DNA of 64,000 bases, from NCBI GenBank assembly GCA_904420245.1, contig CAJFUL010000051.1, forward strand, positions 35,397 through 99,396. The letters are read 5' to 3'. A program made the translations under genes and the position numbers. The notes below the pieces were generated by a model, which had not been told where the DNA came from, did not search any database, and worked only from the letters and a program-made list of their open reading frames with translations. This DNA is from Candidatus Paralachnospira avium (GTDB taxonomy: Bacteria; Bacillota; Clostridia; Lachnospirales; Lachnospiraceae). Shown one piece after another: positions 28,353 through 38,152 of this stretch (positions within the stretch are counted from its first letter, which is position 1; every line of letters begins with the position of its first letter).

Positions 28353-30899
28353 ATGAAGAAGATATTCCGCCATTTGCTCATACTGATCCTGGTGTTTGTG
28401 GCCGCCATCGCCGCGGTTCTGTTCCTGACCCGCCGCAAACAGCCGGAGGTGGCCTACGCGGTGATGGAGAGCGCCAGTCTCCCCACGGTCACCATGGAAT
28501 TTGAGGGAAGCCGGGTGAATACGCTTCATGGATATGTGAAACCCATGGATATTCCCTATATGCGGGACACCATCACGCCCATTCCGGACAGCAGGCTCGT
28601 TCCGTTCCATGTCACGGCGTACGGAAACGAGATCCAGTCGGTGTCCTACCAGGTCAGGAGCCTGGATGGGGAGCAGCTGGTGGAGGAGGGCGTCTGTGAA
28701 GATCTGTCCGGAAACGGCAGCTGGTCGGACGGCCAGCTCCAGCTCCAGGACCTCCTGCAGCAGGGACAGGAGTATGTGCTGGTGCTGGATATCCAGACGG
28801 ATGCCAGGGACAGCATTTACTATTACACCAGGATCCGTTTTTACAGAGACACCCATCTGGCGGAGCAGGTGGCGTTTGCCAGGAGTCTGAGCGATCTGGC
28901 CCTCGCGGGAGAAAACTCCCAGGAGCTCTTGGCCCAGCTGGAGAGCAGCTCCGATGCGGACAACAGTTCCCTCGGATACGCGGACATCAAGTCCAGCTAT
29001 GACCATGTGACCTGGGGGAGCCTGGCTCCGCAGCGGTCGGGAGACGTCCAGGTGGATATCCAGGAGATCAACCAGATGGTGACATCCCTGACGCTGTCTT
29101 ATTCCGTGACGGCGGAGGGGGATTCCGGACAGATGGAGTCCTACCATGTGAAGGAGTTTTTCAGCGTCCGGTATGTGGACGGCAAGCTGTGGCTCATCGC
29201 CTATGAGAGGACCATGGATCAGGTATTTGAGCCTTCGGACGCGACGGTGCAGGACGGCCGCATCGAGCTGGGGATCTTAAGCCCCGGCCATTTGCCGGTG
29301 GAGCTCAGGAGCGCCGGGGACTATACGGTCTTTGTAGCGGACGGAGAGCTCTGGAGCTATAACCAGGCGGAAAATGAAGCCTCCAGACTGTATTCCTTCA
29401 AGGAAAAGAACGACGACGGAGTCCGTACGCTCTATGACCAGCACAGATTCCGGATCATCGATGTGAAGGAGAGCGGAGACGTATCTTTTACCGTATACGG
29501 ATATATGAACCGCGGAAACCACGAGGGAGAGACGGGACTGGCCTTTTACCGGTATACCCGCCAGGAAAACGCCATCCGGGAGATCTTTTTTATCCCTTCC
29601 GACAAGCCCTACCAGGTGCTGGAGCGGGAGATCGGGACCCTCTCCTGCGTGGGGGATAACGAGCTGTTTTATCTTATGTACGGAGACAGCATTTATGCCA
29701 TTGATTTCTCCGGAGAAGAGTATGTGGAAGTGGTGAGCGGCCTGAAAAATGATTCCCTGGTGGTCAGTGAGGATTCCAGCGCCGTGGCCTGGCAGCTGGA
29801 GGATGACCTGTACGGCGGGAAGACCATCCAGGTCTTCTATATGGATGACGGGACCACCTTTGAGATCCGGGCGCAGGAGGGAGAGACCATCCGCGCTCTG
29901 GGCTTCATCGACGGAGACTTCATATATGGAAAAGCCAGGGAGAGCGACATCGAGCGTGGGAGCCTGACGGTGAAGTATCCCATGTACGCCCTGGAGATCG
30001 TGGGAAGAGACCAGCAGGTGCAGACCACTTATCAGCCGGCAGGCTGCTACATCGAGAGCATCCAGGTGGAGGACGGAAAAGTCCGGATCAGCCGGGAGGC
30101 CAAGGAAGCGGACGGCTCCTGGGTGGCGGTATCGGAGGACGCTCTGATACAGAACCAGATCCAGGAGGAGGAAGAGTCCGTAGTGGCCAGCCGGGAGTCG
30201 GATAAGAAGAAGACGGTCTACTATCTGGATCTGGCTTCCTCGGAAAATGAAGGCAAAGTCCTCAGCATCACGACGCCCAAGGAGGCGGAGAACGGAGAGA
30301 GCCGGGAGCTGACGCTGATCTCCACGGCCGATCAGGAACAGGAGGACGGTCACTACTATGCGTATGCCTGCGGGCGGCTGGCCGGCGCCTATGATTCGGC
30401 GGCGGATGCCATCTGGGCCGTATATGACCAGATGGGCGTGGTGGTGGACAGCGCGGGCGGTTATGTCTGGACCAGGGCCAACCGGGCGCCGGAGGCCAGC
30501 GTGGAGCTGAAAGCTCCGGTCACGGCGGCAACCCAGGAGGAAAGCCTCCAGGCCTGCCTGACGTCCATGCTGGGCCAGGAGGGGATCTCCCTGGATGTGG
30601 GAGGCCAGCTGGCGGCGGGAAAGACGGCCTATGAGATCCTGGATGAGGCGTTTTCCGGCCGGGCCGTGGACCTGCAGGGCTGTATCCTCAATCAGATCCT
30701 GTACTATGTGCATCAGGGGTATCCGGTGCTGGCTGTGACAGAGGGAAATAAGGCGGAACTGATAGTGGGATATGATGTATATACGAATCTGGTGATCTAC
30801 GATCCTCTGACGGGCAGCACATATCTGATGTCCGAGGAGGATGCGGAGACCTATTATGGCACCTATAACGATCCATTTGTCAGCTGGACCGCAGGATAA
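28353..30899 (+). CDS. large membrane-anchored protein with C39-peptidase-like C-terminal domain
   Basis: N-terminal TM; C-terminal QACLTSMLGQEGI...YYVHQGYPVLAVTEGNKAELIVGYDVYTNLVIYDPLTG. Confidence 0.6.
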   Translation: MKKIFRHLLILILVFVAAIAAVLFLTRRKQPEVAYAVMESASLPTVTMEFEGSRVNTLHGYVKPMDIPYMRDTITPIPDSRLVPFHVTAYGNEIQSVSYQVRSLDGEQLVEEGVCEDLSGNGSWSDGQLQLQDLLQQGQEYVLVLDIQTDARDSIYYYTRIRFYRDTHLAEQVAFARSLSDLALAGENSQELLAQLESSSDADNSSLGYADIKSSYDHVTWGSLAPQRSGDVQVDIQEINQMVTSLTLSYSVTAEGDSGQMESYHVKEFFSVRYVDGKLWLIAYERTMDQVFEPSDATVQDGRIELGILSPGHLPVELRSAGDYTVFVADGELWSYNQAENEASRLYSFKEKNDDGVRTLYDQHRFRIIDVKESGDVSFTVYGYMNRGNHEGETGLAFYRYTRQENAIREIFFIPSDKPYQVLEREIGTLSCVGDNELFYLMYGDSIYAIDFSGEEYVEVVSGLKNDSLVVSEDSSAVAWQLEDDLYGGKTIQVFYMDDGTTFEIRAQEGETIRALGFIDGDFIYGKARESDIERGSLTVKYPMYALEIVGRDQQVQTTYQPAGCYIESIQVEDGKVRISREAKEADGSWVAVSEDALIQNQIQEEEESVVASRESDKKKTVYYLDLASSENEGKVLSITTPKEAENGESRELTLISTADQEQEDGHYYAYACGRLAGAYDSAADAIWAVYDQMGVVVDSAGGYVWTRANRAPEASVELKAPVTAATQEESLQACLTSMLGQEGISLDVGGQLAAGKTAYEILDEAFSGRAVDLQGCILNQILYYVHQGYPVLAVTEGNKAELIVGYDVYTNLVIYDPLTGSTYLMSEEDAETYYGTYNDPFVSWTAG

Positions 30900-30960
30900 A
30901 AGCCCCGGACGGCGGGGAGAAAGACTGCTCCGGGCGTACTGCCCGGGGCAGTCCTTATCT

Positions 30961-31011
30961 GGGGATCCCGGCGCGGATCCGCTTTCGCGGGAGCGGAGTT
31001 TCCCGCGGAGC
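30961..31011 (-). repeat. structured interspersed repeat, copy I (degenerate, minus orientation)
   Basis: Reverse complement TTTTTTGCTCCGCGGGAAACTCCGCTCCCGCGAAAGCGGATCC. Confidence 0.4.
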
Positions 31012-31134
31012 AAAAAAGATTTTACAAACAAGAAAGAAATTGGTATAATAACCAAAAGACAGCGGTGCAGATTAAGAATATAGGACAGCAGAGTTTCGGC
31101 TGTATAGAAATCGTGATATAGATGAGGTGTCATC

Positions 31135-32424
31135 ATGCAATATGTGATCAAGGGAGGCATCCCCCTGGTTGGGGATGTGGTGATAGGAGGCGCTAAGAAC
31201 GCGGCTCTTGGTATTTTGGCGGCTGCGATCATGGCCGACGAGGATGTGACGGTGGAGAACCTGCCGGATGTACGGGACATCAACGTCCTGCTGGAGGCCA
31301 TCGAGGAGATCGGAGCCTCGGTATACCGGCTGGATGAGCATACGGTGAGGATCAACGGATCCGGGATACACACCATCCGGGTGAACGGTGATTTTATCAA
31401 GAGGATCCGCGCCTCTTATTATCTGCTGGGCGCTCTTTTGGGCAAATACCGGAAGGCGGAGGTTTCCCTGCCCGGCGGCTGCAACATCGGGAGCCGTCCC
31501 ATCGACCAGCATCTGAAGGGATTCCGCAGTCTGGGAGCCAGGACGGAGATCGAGCACGGCATGGTGGTGGCGGAGGCCGCTTTCCTCCATGGCGGTCATA
31601 TTTATCTGGACGTAGTATCGGTGGGAGCCACCATCAATATCATGCTGGCGGCGGCGCTGGCCGAGGGCAGCACCATCCTGGAAAACGCGGCCAAGGAGCC
31701 CCATGTGGTGGACGTGGCCAACATGCTCAACAGCATGGGCGCCAATATCAAGGGAGCAGGTACGGACGTGATCCGCATCAAGGGCGTGCCGAAGCTCCAT
31801 GGTACTGTTTATTCCATCATCCCCGATCAGATCGAGGCAGGTACTTTTATGTTTGCCGCCGCGGTGACGAAGGGGGACGTGACGGTCAAAAACGTGATCC
31901 CCAGACATCTGGAGGCCATCTCAGCCAAGCTGATGGAGATGGGCTGCGAGGTGGTGGAGTTCGACGACGCGGTGCGGGTAGTCTGTAAATCCAGGCTGCG
32001 GTATACCAATGTGAAGACGCTTCCGTATCCTGGTTTTCCTACGGATATGCAGCCGCAGATCTCAGTGGCCCTTTCTCTGGCGGAGGGGACCAGCATGGTG
32101 ACGGAGAGCATCTTTGAGAACCGGTTCAAATATGTGGATGAGCTGGCCAGGATGGGAGCCCAGATCAAGGTGGAGGGCAATGTGGCTGTCATCAACGGCG
32201 TGGGCCGTCTGATGGGGGCCGATGTGAGCGCTCCGGATCTCCGGGCAGGCGCGGCTTTGGTGCTGGCAGGACTGGCGGCCGACGGCCATACGGTGGTGGA
32301 CGAGACCAAGTATATCCTGCGGGGGTATGAGAGGTTTGATGAAAAGCTGCGGAGTCTTGGAGCCTGTATTTTCCAGGCGGAGGATGAGAAGGACATTCAG
32401 AGGCTGAAGCTGGAAGCAGTATGA
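31135..32424 (+). CDS. murA: UDP-N-acetylglucosamine 1-carboxyvinyltransferase
   Basis: GGAKNAALGILAAAIMADE, LPGGCNIGSRPIDQHLKG. Confidence 0.95.
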   Translation: MQYVIKGGIPLVGDVVIGGAKNAALGILAAAIMADEDVTVENLPDVRDINVLLEAIEEIGASVYRLDEHTVRINGSGIHTIRVNGDFIKRIRASYYLLGALLGKYRKAEVSLPGGCNIGSRPIDQHLKGFRSLGARTEIEHGMVVAEAAFLHGGHIYLDVVSVGATINIMLAAALAEGSTILENAAKEPHVVDVANMLNSMGANIKGAGTDVIRIKGVPKLHGTVYSIIPDQIEAGTFMFAAAVTKGDVTVKNVIPRHLEAISAKLMEMGCEVVEFDDAVRVVCKSRLRYTNVKTLPYPGFPTDMQPQISVALSLAEGTSMVTESIFENRFKYVDELARMGAQIKVEGNVAVINGVGRLMGADVSAPDLRAGAALVLAGLAADGHTVVDETKYILRGYERFDEKLRSLGACIFQAEDEKDIQRLKLEAV

Positions 32425-32441
32425 GAATTTTCCGGCATGAC

Positions 32442-32470
32442 TTGACATCGAAGAAAAATTGCGCTATCTT
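32442..32470 (+). promoter_or_regulatory. sigma70-type promoter of the SAM riboswitch leader
   Basis: TTGACA-N17-TATCTT. Confidence 0.7.
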
Positions 32471-32508
32471 AATAGGGCAGTATACAATTTTATAGAGTCC
32501 GTAATTCC

Positions 32509-32604
32509 CTTATTCAGAGTGGTGGAGGTACAGAGGACCTGTGAAGCCACGGCAACCCCCTTAGCGGAAGGTGCCAACCTGAGCGAGCGATCGAACAATA
32601 AGAG
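32509..32604 (+). ncRNA. SAM-I (S-box) riboswitch aptamer
   Basis: CTTATTCAGAGTGGTGGAGG...CCTGTGAAGCCACGGCAACC...GGAAGGTGCCAACCTGAGCG...AATAAGAG matches the S-box consensus. Confidence 0.95.
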
Positions 32605-32623
32605 GATTTGATGTGCATGTATC

Positions 32624-32648
32624 GAGTCCGCTTATGGCGGACTCTTTT
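32624..32648 (+). terminator. SAM riboswitch expression-platform terminator
   Basis: GAGTCCGC..GCGGACTCTTTT. Confidence 0.85.
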
Positions 32649-32769
32649 CATTTAATAGGAAACTTTGTTTCCCATTAAATGAAACGTTCCGCGGGATGCA
32701 CACTCGCGCGAAGCGGAAACTAAAGCGACCGCGCTCGGCGCGAGAGTTCCGCAAGCGGAACTCTTTGTT
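32649..32769 (+). repeat. structured interspersed repeat, copy D1
   Basis: CATTTAATAGGAAACTTTGTTTCCCATTAAATG; ends with AGAGTTCCGCAAGCGGAACTCTTT. Confidence 0.85.
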
Positions 32770-32896
32770 CTTTAATAGGAAACTTCGTTCCCTATTAAAC
32801 AAAATGCTCCGCAGGATCGCACTGCGGCGGAAAGGAATATTGTCGCCTATGCGACCCGCCGCAGGCGGAGGATCCTGCATGGCAGGATCCTTTTTT
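32770..32896 (+). repeat. structured interspersed repeat, copy D2
   Basis: TTTAATAGGAAACTTCGTTCCCTATTAAAC; CTGCGGCGG..GTCGCCTATGCGAC..CCGCCGCAG; GGATCCTGCATGGCAGGATCCTTTTTT. Confidence 0.9.
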
Positions 32897-33000
32897 ATCA
32901 TGGGAAACTGCGTTCCCGTGAGACAAATCGCGACGGGGGAACCGCGCTGCATCAGTACGGAAGCCCCTTTTGCCGGACAGGAGACAGGTTTCCCCGCGGA
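32897..33000 (+). repeat. structured interspersed repeat, copy D3 (diverged)
   Basis: ATCATGGGAAACTGCGTTCCCGTGAGACAAATCGCG directly after the D2 T-tract. Confidence 0.6.
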
Positions 33001-33141
33001 TACAGGCGGGGGCGCCCGGGTTTTGCGGGATCCTGGCAGGCAAGTACTTTTGGACAGGCGCATCCGCGGGCAGAGGCTCTGCCGTCCGGAGGATGCGCGT
33101 TATATGCAGGCTCTGTGAGAGCCGGAGAGGAAGGAAGATTT

Positions 33142-34335
33142 ATGGAGAAATACCTGTTTACCTCGGAATCGGTGACAGAAGGACATCCGGATAAGCTGTG
33201 CGACGCCATTTCCGACGCCATCTTAGACGCCCTGCTGGAGCAGGACCCCATGAGCCGCGTGGCCTGTGAGACCTGCTGCAACACGGGGTTTGTGATGGTC
33301 ATGGGCGAGATCACCACAAAGGCATATGTGGACATCCAGAGGATCGTCCGGGATACCATCCTGGAGATCGGATATGACAAATCCGAGTATGGATTTGACG
33401 GCAATACCTGCGCGGTGCTGACGGCCATCGACGAGCAGTCCCCGGATATCGCCATGGGCGTGGACAAGGCCCTGGAGGCCAAGGAAAACCAGATGTCCGA
33501 TGAAGAGATCGACGCCATCGGCGCCGGAGACCAGGGGATGATGTTCGGATACGCCACCAATGAGACGGAGGAATATATGCCTTACCCCATCGCCCTGGCC
33601 CATAAGCTGGTGAGAAAGCTGGCCCAGGTCCGGAAGGACGGAACGCTTAAGTATCTGCGTCCCGACGGCAAGAGCCAGGTGACGGTAGAGTACGATGAGG
33701 ATGGGAAACCGGTCCATCTGGATGCGGTGGTGCTCTCCACCCAGCATGATCCCGATGTGAGCCAGGAGCAGATCCATGAGGACGTGAAGAAGTATGTGCT
33801 GGATCCGGTCCTTCCCGCTCATCTGGTGGATGAAAACACCAAGATCTTTATCAATCCCACGGGCCGGTTCGTGATCGGAGGCCCCCACGGCGACAGCGGC
33901 CTGACAGGCCGGAAGATCATCGTGGACAGCTACGGCGGGTACGCGAGACACGGCGGCGGCGCTTTTTCCGGAAAGGACTGCACCAAAGTGGACAGGTCCG
34001 CTTCTTACGCGGCCCGCTATGTGGCGAAGAACCTGGTGGCGGCCGGACTGGCCGACAAGTGCGAGATCCAGCTCTCCTACGCCATCGGAGTCGCCCGTCC
34101 CACATCTGTGATGGTGGATACCTTCGGCACCGGGAAGCTGCCGGATTCCAGGCTGGTGGAGATCGTCCGCGAGAACTTCGACCTGCGTCCCGCCGGCATC
34201 ATCAAGATGCTGGATCTGAGGAAGCCGGTCTACAGGCAGACCGCGGCTTACGGGCATTTCGGGCGCACCGATCTGGATCTTTCCTGGGAGCGCCTGGACA
34301 AAGTGGAGGTTTTAAAGAAATATCTGGAGCAGTAA
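33142..34335 (+). CDS. metK: S-adenosylmethionine synthetase
   Basis: [53 protein letters not shown]. Confidence 0.98.
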   Translation: MEKYLFTSESVTEGHPDKLCDAISDAILDALLEQDPMSRVACETCCNTGFVMVMGEITTKAYVDIQRIVRDTILEIGYDKSEYGFDGNTCAVLTAIDEQSPDIAMGVDKALEAKENQMSDEEIDAIGAGDQGMMFGYATNETEEYMPYPIALAHKLVRKLAQVRKDGTLKYLRPDGKSQVTVEYDEDGKPVHLDAVVLSTQHDPDVSQEQIHEDVKKYVLDPVLPAHLVDENTKIFINPTGRFVIGGPHGDSGLTGRKIIVDSYGGYARHGGGAFSGKDCTKVDRSASYAARYVAKNLVAAGLADKCEIQLSYAIGVARPTSVMVDTFGTGKLPDSRLVEIVRENFDLRPAGIIKMLDLRKPVYRQTAAYGHFGRTDLDLSWERLDKVEVLKKYLEQ

Positions 34336-34659
34336 GATAAGACCGGAGAGGTGAAAGCAGTCTTTCCGGACGGAGGATCCCGCTTTGGCGGGATCCTTTT
34401 TCACCTCATAGAATGTACTGCGGCGGTACGCCGGGCCGCGCGGTCTCCGCCTTGCGCCGTCCGTTTCTGAGCGGTTTCCGCCGGCGCTCAGAAGCCTGCC
34501 GCAGGCGGAGGATCCCATAGGACAAAAACCTCCTGAAAGACCGCGCGGCGGAAGAAGCGGCCGCGGCGGCGGATTTCTACTTGAAAATCTTCCCGTATCA
34601 GGTAAAATAAAAGTTAGGAAACCGCGGCAGGTCCGCGGCGGGAAACGGAGGAGTTTGAA

Positions 34660-35610
34660 ATGGCAGAGATTTATGCAGGAGTTGACCTGGGAGGAACTAC
34701 GGCCAAGATCGGGCTTTTTAAGGAAGAAGGCTTTTTGATCCGCAAGTGGGAGATTCCTACCCGCAAGGAAGACGGCGGAAAGCATGTGACGCCGGATATT
34801 GCCGCGTCCATCAGGGCGGCCATGGAAGAGGAAGGGATCCCCATGGAGGAGCTGGCGGGCGCCGGCATCGGGGTCCCCGGCCCCATCCTGCCGTCGGGAT
34901 ATGTGGAGGTCATCGTCAATATCGGCATCAAGGACTGGAATCCGGTGAAGGAGCTTTCGGAGCTTTTGGGCGGGATCCCGGTGAAGGGCGGAAACGATGC
35001 CAATGTGGCGGCCCTGGGCGAGATGTGGCAGGGCGGCGGCAAAGGCCACCGGGACGTGGTGGCCATCACGCTGGGGACAGGAGTCGGAGGAGGCGTCATC
35101 ATAGACGGCCATATCGTGCCGGGAAGCCATGGCATGGGCGGCGAAGTGGGCCACATGGTCATGGATTGGGAATGGCCGGAGCCGGAAGCCTGCAACTGCG
35201 GGAACTATGGCTGTCTGGAGCAGATCGCGTCGGCCACCGGGATCGTCCGCATTGCCAGACGGTTTATGAGAGAACAGGATACGCCGTCGGTCCTGCGGAA
35301 TCTGGAACAGGTGACGGCCAAGGATGTTTTCGACGCGGCCAAAGCGGGCGACAGTCTGGCGTCCCAGGTGGCGGATTACTGCATGAAGTATCTGGCCAGG
35401 GCGCTTTCCTATATTTCTCAGGTGGCGGATCCGGAGATCTTCGTCATCGGAGGAGGCGTGGCCAAGGCGGGAGAGTATCTCCTGGATCTGGTCAAGAAGC
35501 ATTTTGAGCCTATGATCACGCTGATCAAGGGGAATGCCCAGCTGGCGCTGGCCACTCTGGGCAACGACGCCGGTATCTACGGGGCGGCGAAGCTGGTCAT
35601 TGACGGCTGA
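34660..35610 (+). CDS. ROK family glucokinase
   Basis: AGVDLGGTTAKIGLF, GNDANVAALGE, CNCGNYGCLEQIAS. Confidence 0.95.
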   Translation: MAEIYAGVDLGGTTAKIGLFKEEGFLIRKWEIPTRKEDGGKHVTPDIAASIRAAMEEEGIPMEELAGAGIGVPGPILPSGYVEVIVNIGIKDWNPVKELSELLGGIPVKGGNDANVAALGEMWQGGGKGHRDVVAITLGTGVGGGVIIDGHIVPGSHGMGGEVGHMVMDWEWPEPEACNCGNYGCLEQIASATGIVRIARRFMREQDTPSVLRNLEQVTAKDVFDAAKAGDSLASQVADYCMKYLARALSYISQVADPEIFVIGGGVAKAGEYLLDLVKKHFEPMITLIKGNAQLALATLGNDAGIYGAAKLVIDG

Positions 35611-35708
35611 CGGAGAAGGGCAGGAAGCCCTTGAACAATCCGGGATTTTATGCTATGATAACGGAGAACCGGCTTTCTGCCGGAAGCTGTTAGAAAGGAA
35701 CCGTCAAG

Positions 35709-36086
35709 ATGAGTCAGGAAAAGGTAGATAAGTATAAAGAGCTGAAGGCGAAGCGGAAGGAACTGGTGGAGAAGGAGCGCAGGAAGCGTAAGCTGGGAAG
35801 GGTTGTCGCTATCCTGATCCTGGTACTGGTGATCGCGGGAGTGGGCACCGGGATCGGTTTTACGATCCGCAACCAGTATCTGAAGGTCCAGGCGGCCAAG
35901 CCGGACTATTCCAGCACTTCTCTGGTGATCCAGGACATGTCCGGGCTTTTGAATGATATGGTAGAGTATACCGATGGAGAGGAAGGCTCCGGCACGGAGA
36001 CAGAGGCTGCCGGTGAGACAGAGGCAGAGTCGTCTGAAGCCGCGGAGTCGTCACAGGCTTCCGAAAGCTCCGGTGAACAAGAATAA
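35709..36086 (+). CDS. single-TM protein with acidic Ser/Glu-rich tail
   Basis: Basic N-terminus, one TM, low-complexity ETEAESSEAAESSQASESSGEQE tail. Confidence 0.6.
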   Translation: MSQEKVDKYKELKAKRKELVEKERRKRKLGRVVAILILVLVIAGVGTGIGFTIRNQYLKVQAAKPDYSSTSLVIQDMSGLLNDMVEYTDGEEGSGTETEAAGETEAESSEAAESSQASESSGEQE

Positions 36087-36201
36087 AAGGAACTCCGTAA
36101 GCGGGACTCTCGCGCCGGGCGCGGCTGCCTCCGGCCATGAGTTCCTTTCGCGCGGAGGTGTATCCCGGCAGAGCGTTTTGCCTGGCGGGGAGCCTATAGA
36201 G
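36087..36201 (-). repeat. structured interspersed repeat, copy H (minus orientation)
   Basis: Reverse complement starts CTCTATAGG after AGCGGAGG..CCTCCGCT-TTTTTT; body aligns with D1 (GCGCGAGAGTYCCGC...). Confidence 0.7.
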
Positions 36202-36489
36202 TAAAAAAAGCGGAGGGCAGATCGTCCTCCGCTTATGTGCCCTTAGGGGGCGGGTATAGAATTGGTGATCCTGCTGTAAAATCCAGGAAAAATCCTCTAA
36301 AACGAGGAGTTCCCGGAGCAGGGCTCCGGGAAAATTATGAAAAATCTATATGCATTTTGACGAAAAACCTTATTTATTTCTCTTGTTTTTGTATAAATAG
36401 CATAACAACCAGTTGTGAACAAAATATGAATAAACCATAAATAATGCGTGAATTATCGGCAGGTGTCCTGCCGTGGAGGGAGGAAGTCC

Positions 36490-38142
36490 ATGATTGAGGA
36501 AACAGGCCAGAGGATCATTGTCATCGGCCATAAGAATCCGGATACGGATTCCATTTGTTCTGCCATCGCCTACGCCAGGCTCAAGCAGGCGGTGACGGGC
36601 AGAGAGCATATTCCCTGCCGGGCCGGGGCGGTGAACCCGGAGACCCAGTATGTGCTGGAAAAATTCCATGTGCCGATGCCGGAGCTGCGGGAGGATGTGC
36701 GGACCCAGATCAAGGATATCGAGATCCGCAAGACAAAGGGAGTGCGCTCCAACATTTCCCTGAAGGAGGCCTGGAGCCTGATGAAGGATCTGGGAGTCGT
36801 GACCCTGCCCGTCACCAAGGACAGCAGGCTGGAAGGACTCATCACCATCGGCGACATCGCCAATTCCTATATGAACGTCTATGACAGCGCCATCCTTTCG
36901 GCTGCCTGTACTCAGTATGTGAATATCAAGGAGACGCTGGACGGGACTGTCGTGGTCGGAAATGAAAACGACTATTTTGACAGGGGCAAGGTGCTGGTGG
37001 CGGCGGCCAATCCGGACTTGATGGAGTCCTATATCGAAGAGCACGATCTGGTGATCCTGGGGAACCGGTATGAGTCCCAGCTGTGCGCCATCGAGATGAA
37101 CGCCGGCTGCATCGTGGTCTGCGACGGGGCGCCGGTGTCCATGACCATCAAGAAGCTGGCGGAGGAGCATCACTGCACGGTGATCGCCACTCCCTTTGAT
37201 ACATACACGGCATCCAGACTCATCAATCAGAGCATGCCCATCAGCTTTTTCATGAGGACAAAGAATATCGTTACCTTCGATATTGAGGATTATACCGACG
37301 ACATCAAGGACATCATGGCCAGCAAGCGGTTCCGGGATTTCCCGATCCTGGACAAGGACGGCCATTACAAGGGCATGATCTCCAGGCGGAACCTGCTGGG
37401 CATGAAGCGCAAGCAGGTGATCCTGGTGGACCACAATGAGCGGGCCCAGGCTGTGGAGGGCATCGAGAGCGCCGAGATCCTGGAGATCATCGACCATCAC
37501 CGTCTGGGAAGCCTGGAGACCATTTCTCCCGTGTTTTTCCGGAACCAGCCGCTGGGCTGCACGGCGACGATCATTTACCAGATGTACCGGGAGGAGGGCG
37601 CCCAGATCTGTCCGGAGGTGGCGGGCCTTCTGTGCAGCGCCATCATCTCCGATACGCTCCTCTACCGCTCTCCCACCTGTACGGAAGTGGACAAGCAGGC
37701 GGCGGAGAGCCTGGCTCAGATCGCCGGGATCAATACGAAGCAGCTGGCCAGGGAGATGTTCGCCGCGGGCAGCCAGCTGCGGCAGAAATCCGAGGAGGAG
37801 ATCTTCTATCAGGATTACAAGGTCTTTGATATGGAAGGGACCCGTGTGGGGATCTCCCAGATCAGCTCCATGGATACAGAGGAGCTGGAGGAGCTGAAAA
37901 AGAGGATGGTGCCTTTTCTGGAGGTCATGCGCAGCAAGCACAATGTGGATATGCTGTTTTTCATGCTGACCAGTATTCTGGACGAGTCCACGGAGGTCCT
38001 CTGCGACAGCGCCGGCGGAGTCCAGATCCTGGAGCAGGCCTTCCCCGGCTGCCGGGCGGTGGATCAGGCGGTGCCTCTGGCAGGCGTCGTGTCCAGGAAG
38101 AAGCAGTTTGTGCCGTCGCTGATGATGGTGCTCCAGGGATAG
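36490..38142 (+). CDS. manganese-dependent inorganic diphosphatase with CBS and DRTGG-type insert
   Basis: IGHKNPDTDSICSAIAYA, CBS-type ITIGDIANSY, LVDHNERAQA, IIDHHRLGSLET. Confidence 0.93.
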   Translation: MIEETGQRIIVIGHKNPDTDSICSAIAYARLKQAVTGREHIPCRAGAVNPETQYVLEKFHVPMPELREDVRTQIKDIEIRKTKGVRSNISLKEAWSLMKDLGVVTLPVTKDSRLEGLITIGDIANSYMNVYDSAILSAACTQYVNIKETLDGTVVVGNENDYFDRGKVLVAAANPDLMESYIEEHDLVILGNRYESQLCAIEMNAGCIVVCDGAPVSMTIKKLAEEHHCTVIATPFDTYTASRLINQSMPISFFMRTKNIVTFDIEDYTDDIKDIMASKRFRDFPILDKDGHYKGMISRRNLLGMKRKQVILVDHNERAQAVEGIESAEILEIIDHHRLGSLETISPVFFRNQPLGCTATIIYQMYREEGAQICPEVAGLLCSAIISDTLLYRSPTCTEVDKQAAESLAQIAGINTKQLAREMFAAGSQLRQKSEEEIFYQDYKVFDMEGTRVGISQISSMDTEELEELKKRMVPFLEVMRSKHNVDMLFFMLTSILDESTEVLCDSAGGVQILEQAFPGCRAVDQAVPLAGVVSRKKQFVPSLMMVLQG

Positions 38143-38152
38143 GAGAGAGTTT

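Noticed and set aside
29277-31400. 707-aa minus-strand ORF
   Set aside because: Antisense shadow of 28353-30899; no family-like motifs.
32649-33000. CRISPR array
   Set aside because: Units are about 126 bp, structured, diverged and also dispersed singly; no spacers or cas genes.
32632-33118. ORFs within the metK upstream region (143 aa minus, 140 aa plus)
   Set aside because: Entirely inside the D1-D3 structured repeats; similar peptides recur wherever the repeat occurs.
34390-34530. Another repeat copy after the metK terminator
   Set aside because: Only short matches (CCTCATAG, GCCGCAGGCGGAGGATCC); too degenerate to call.
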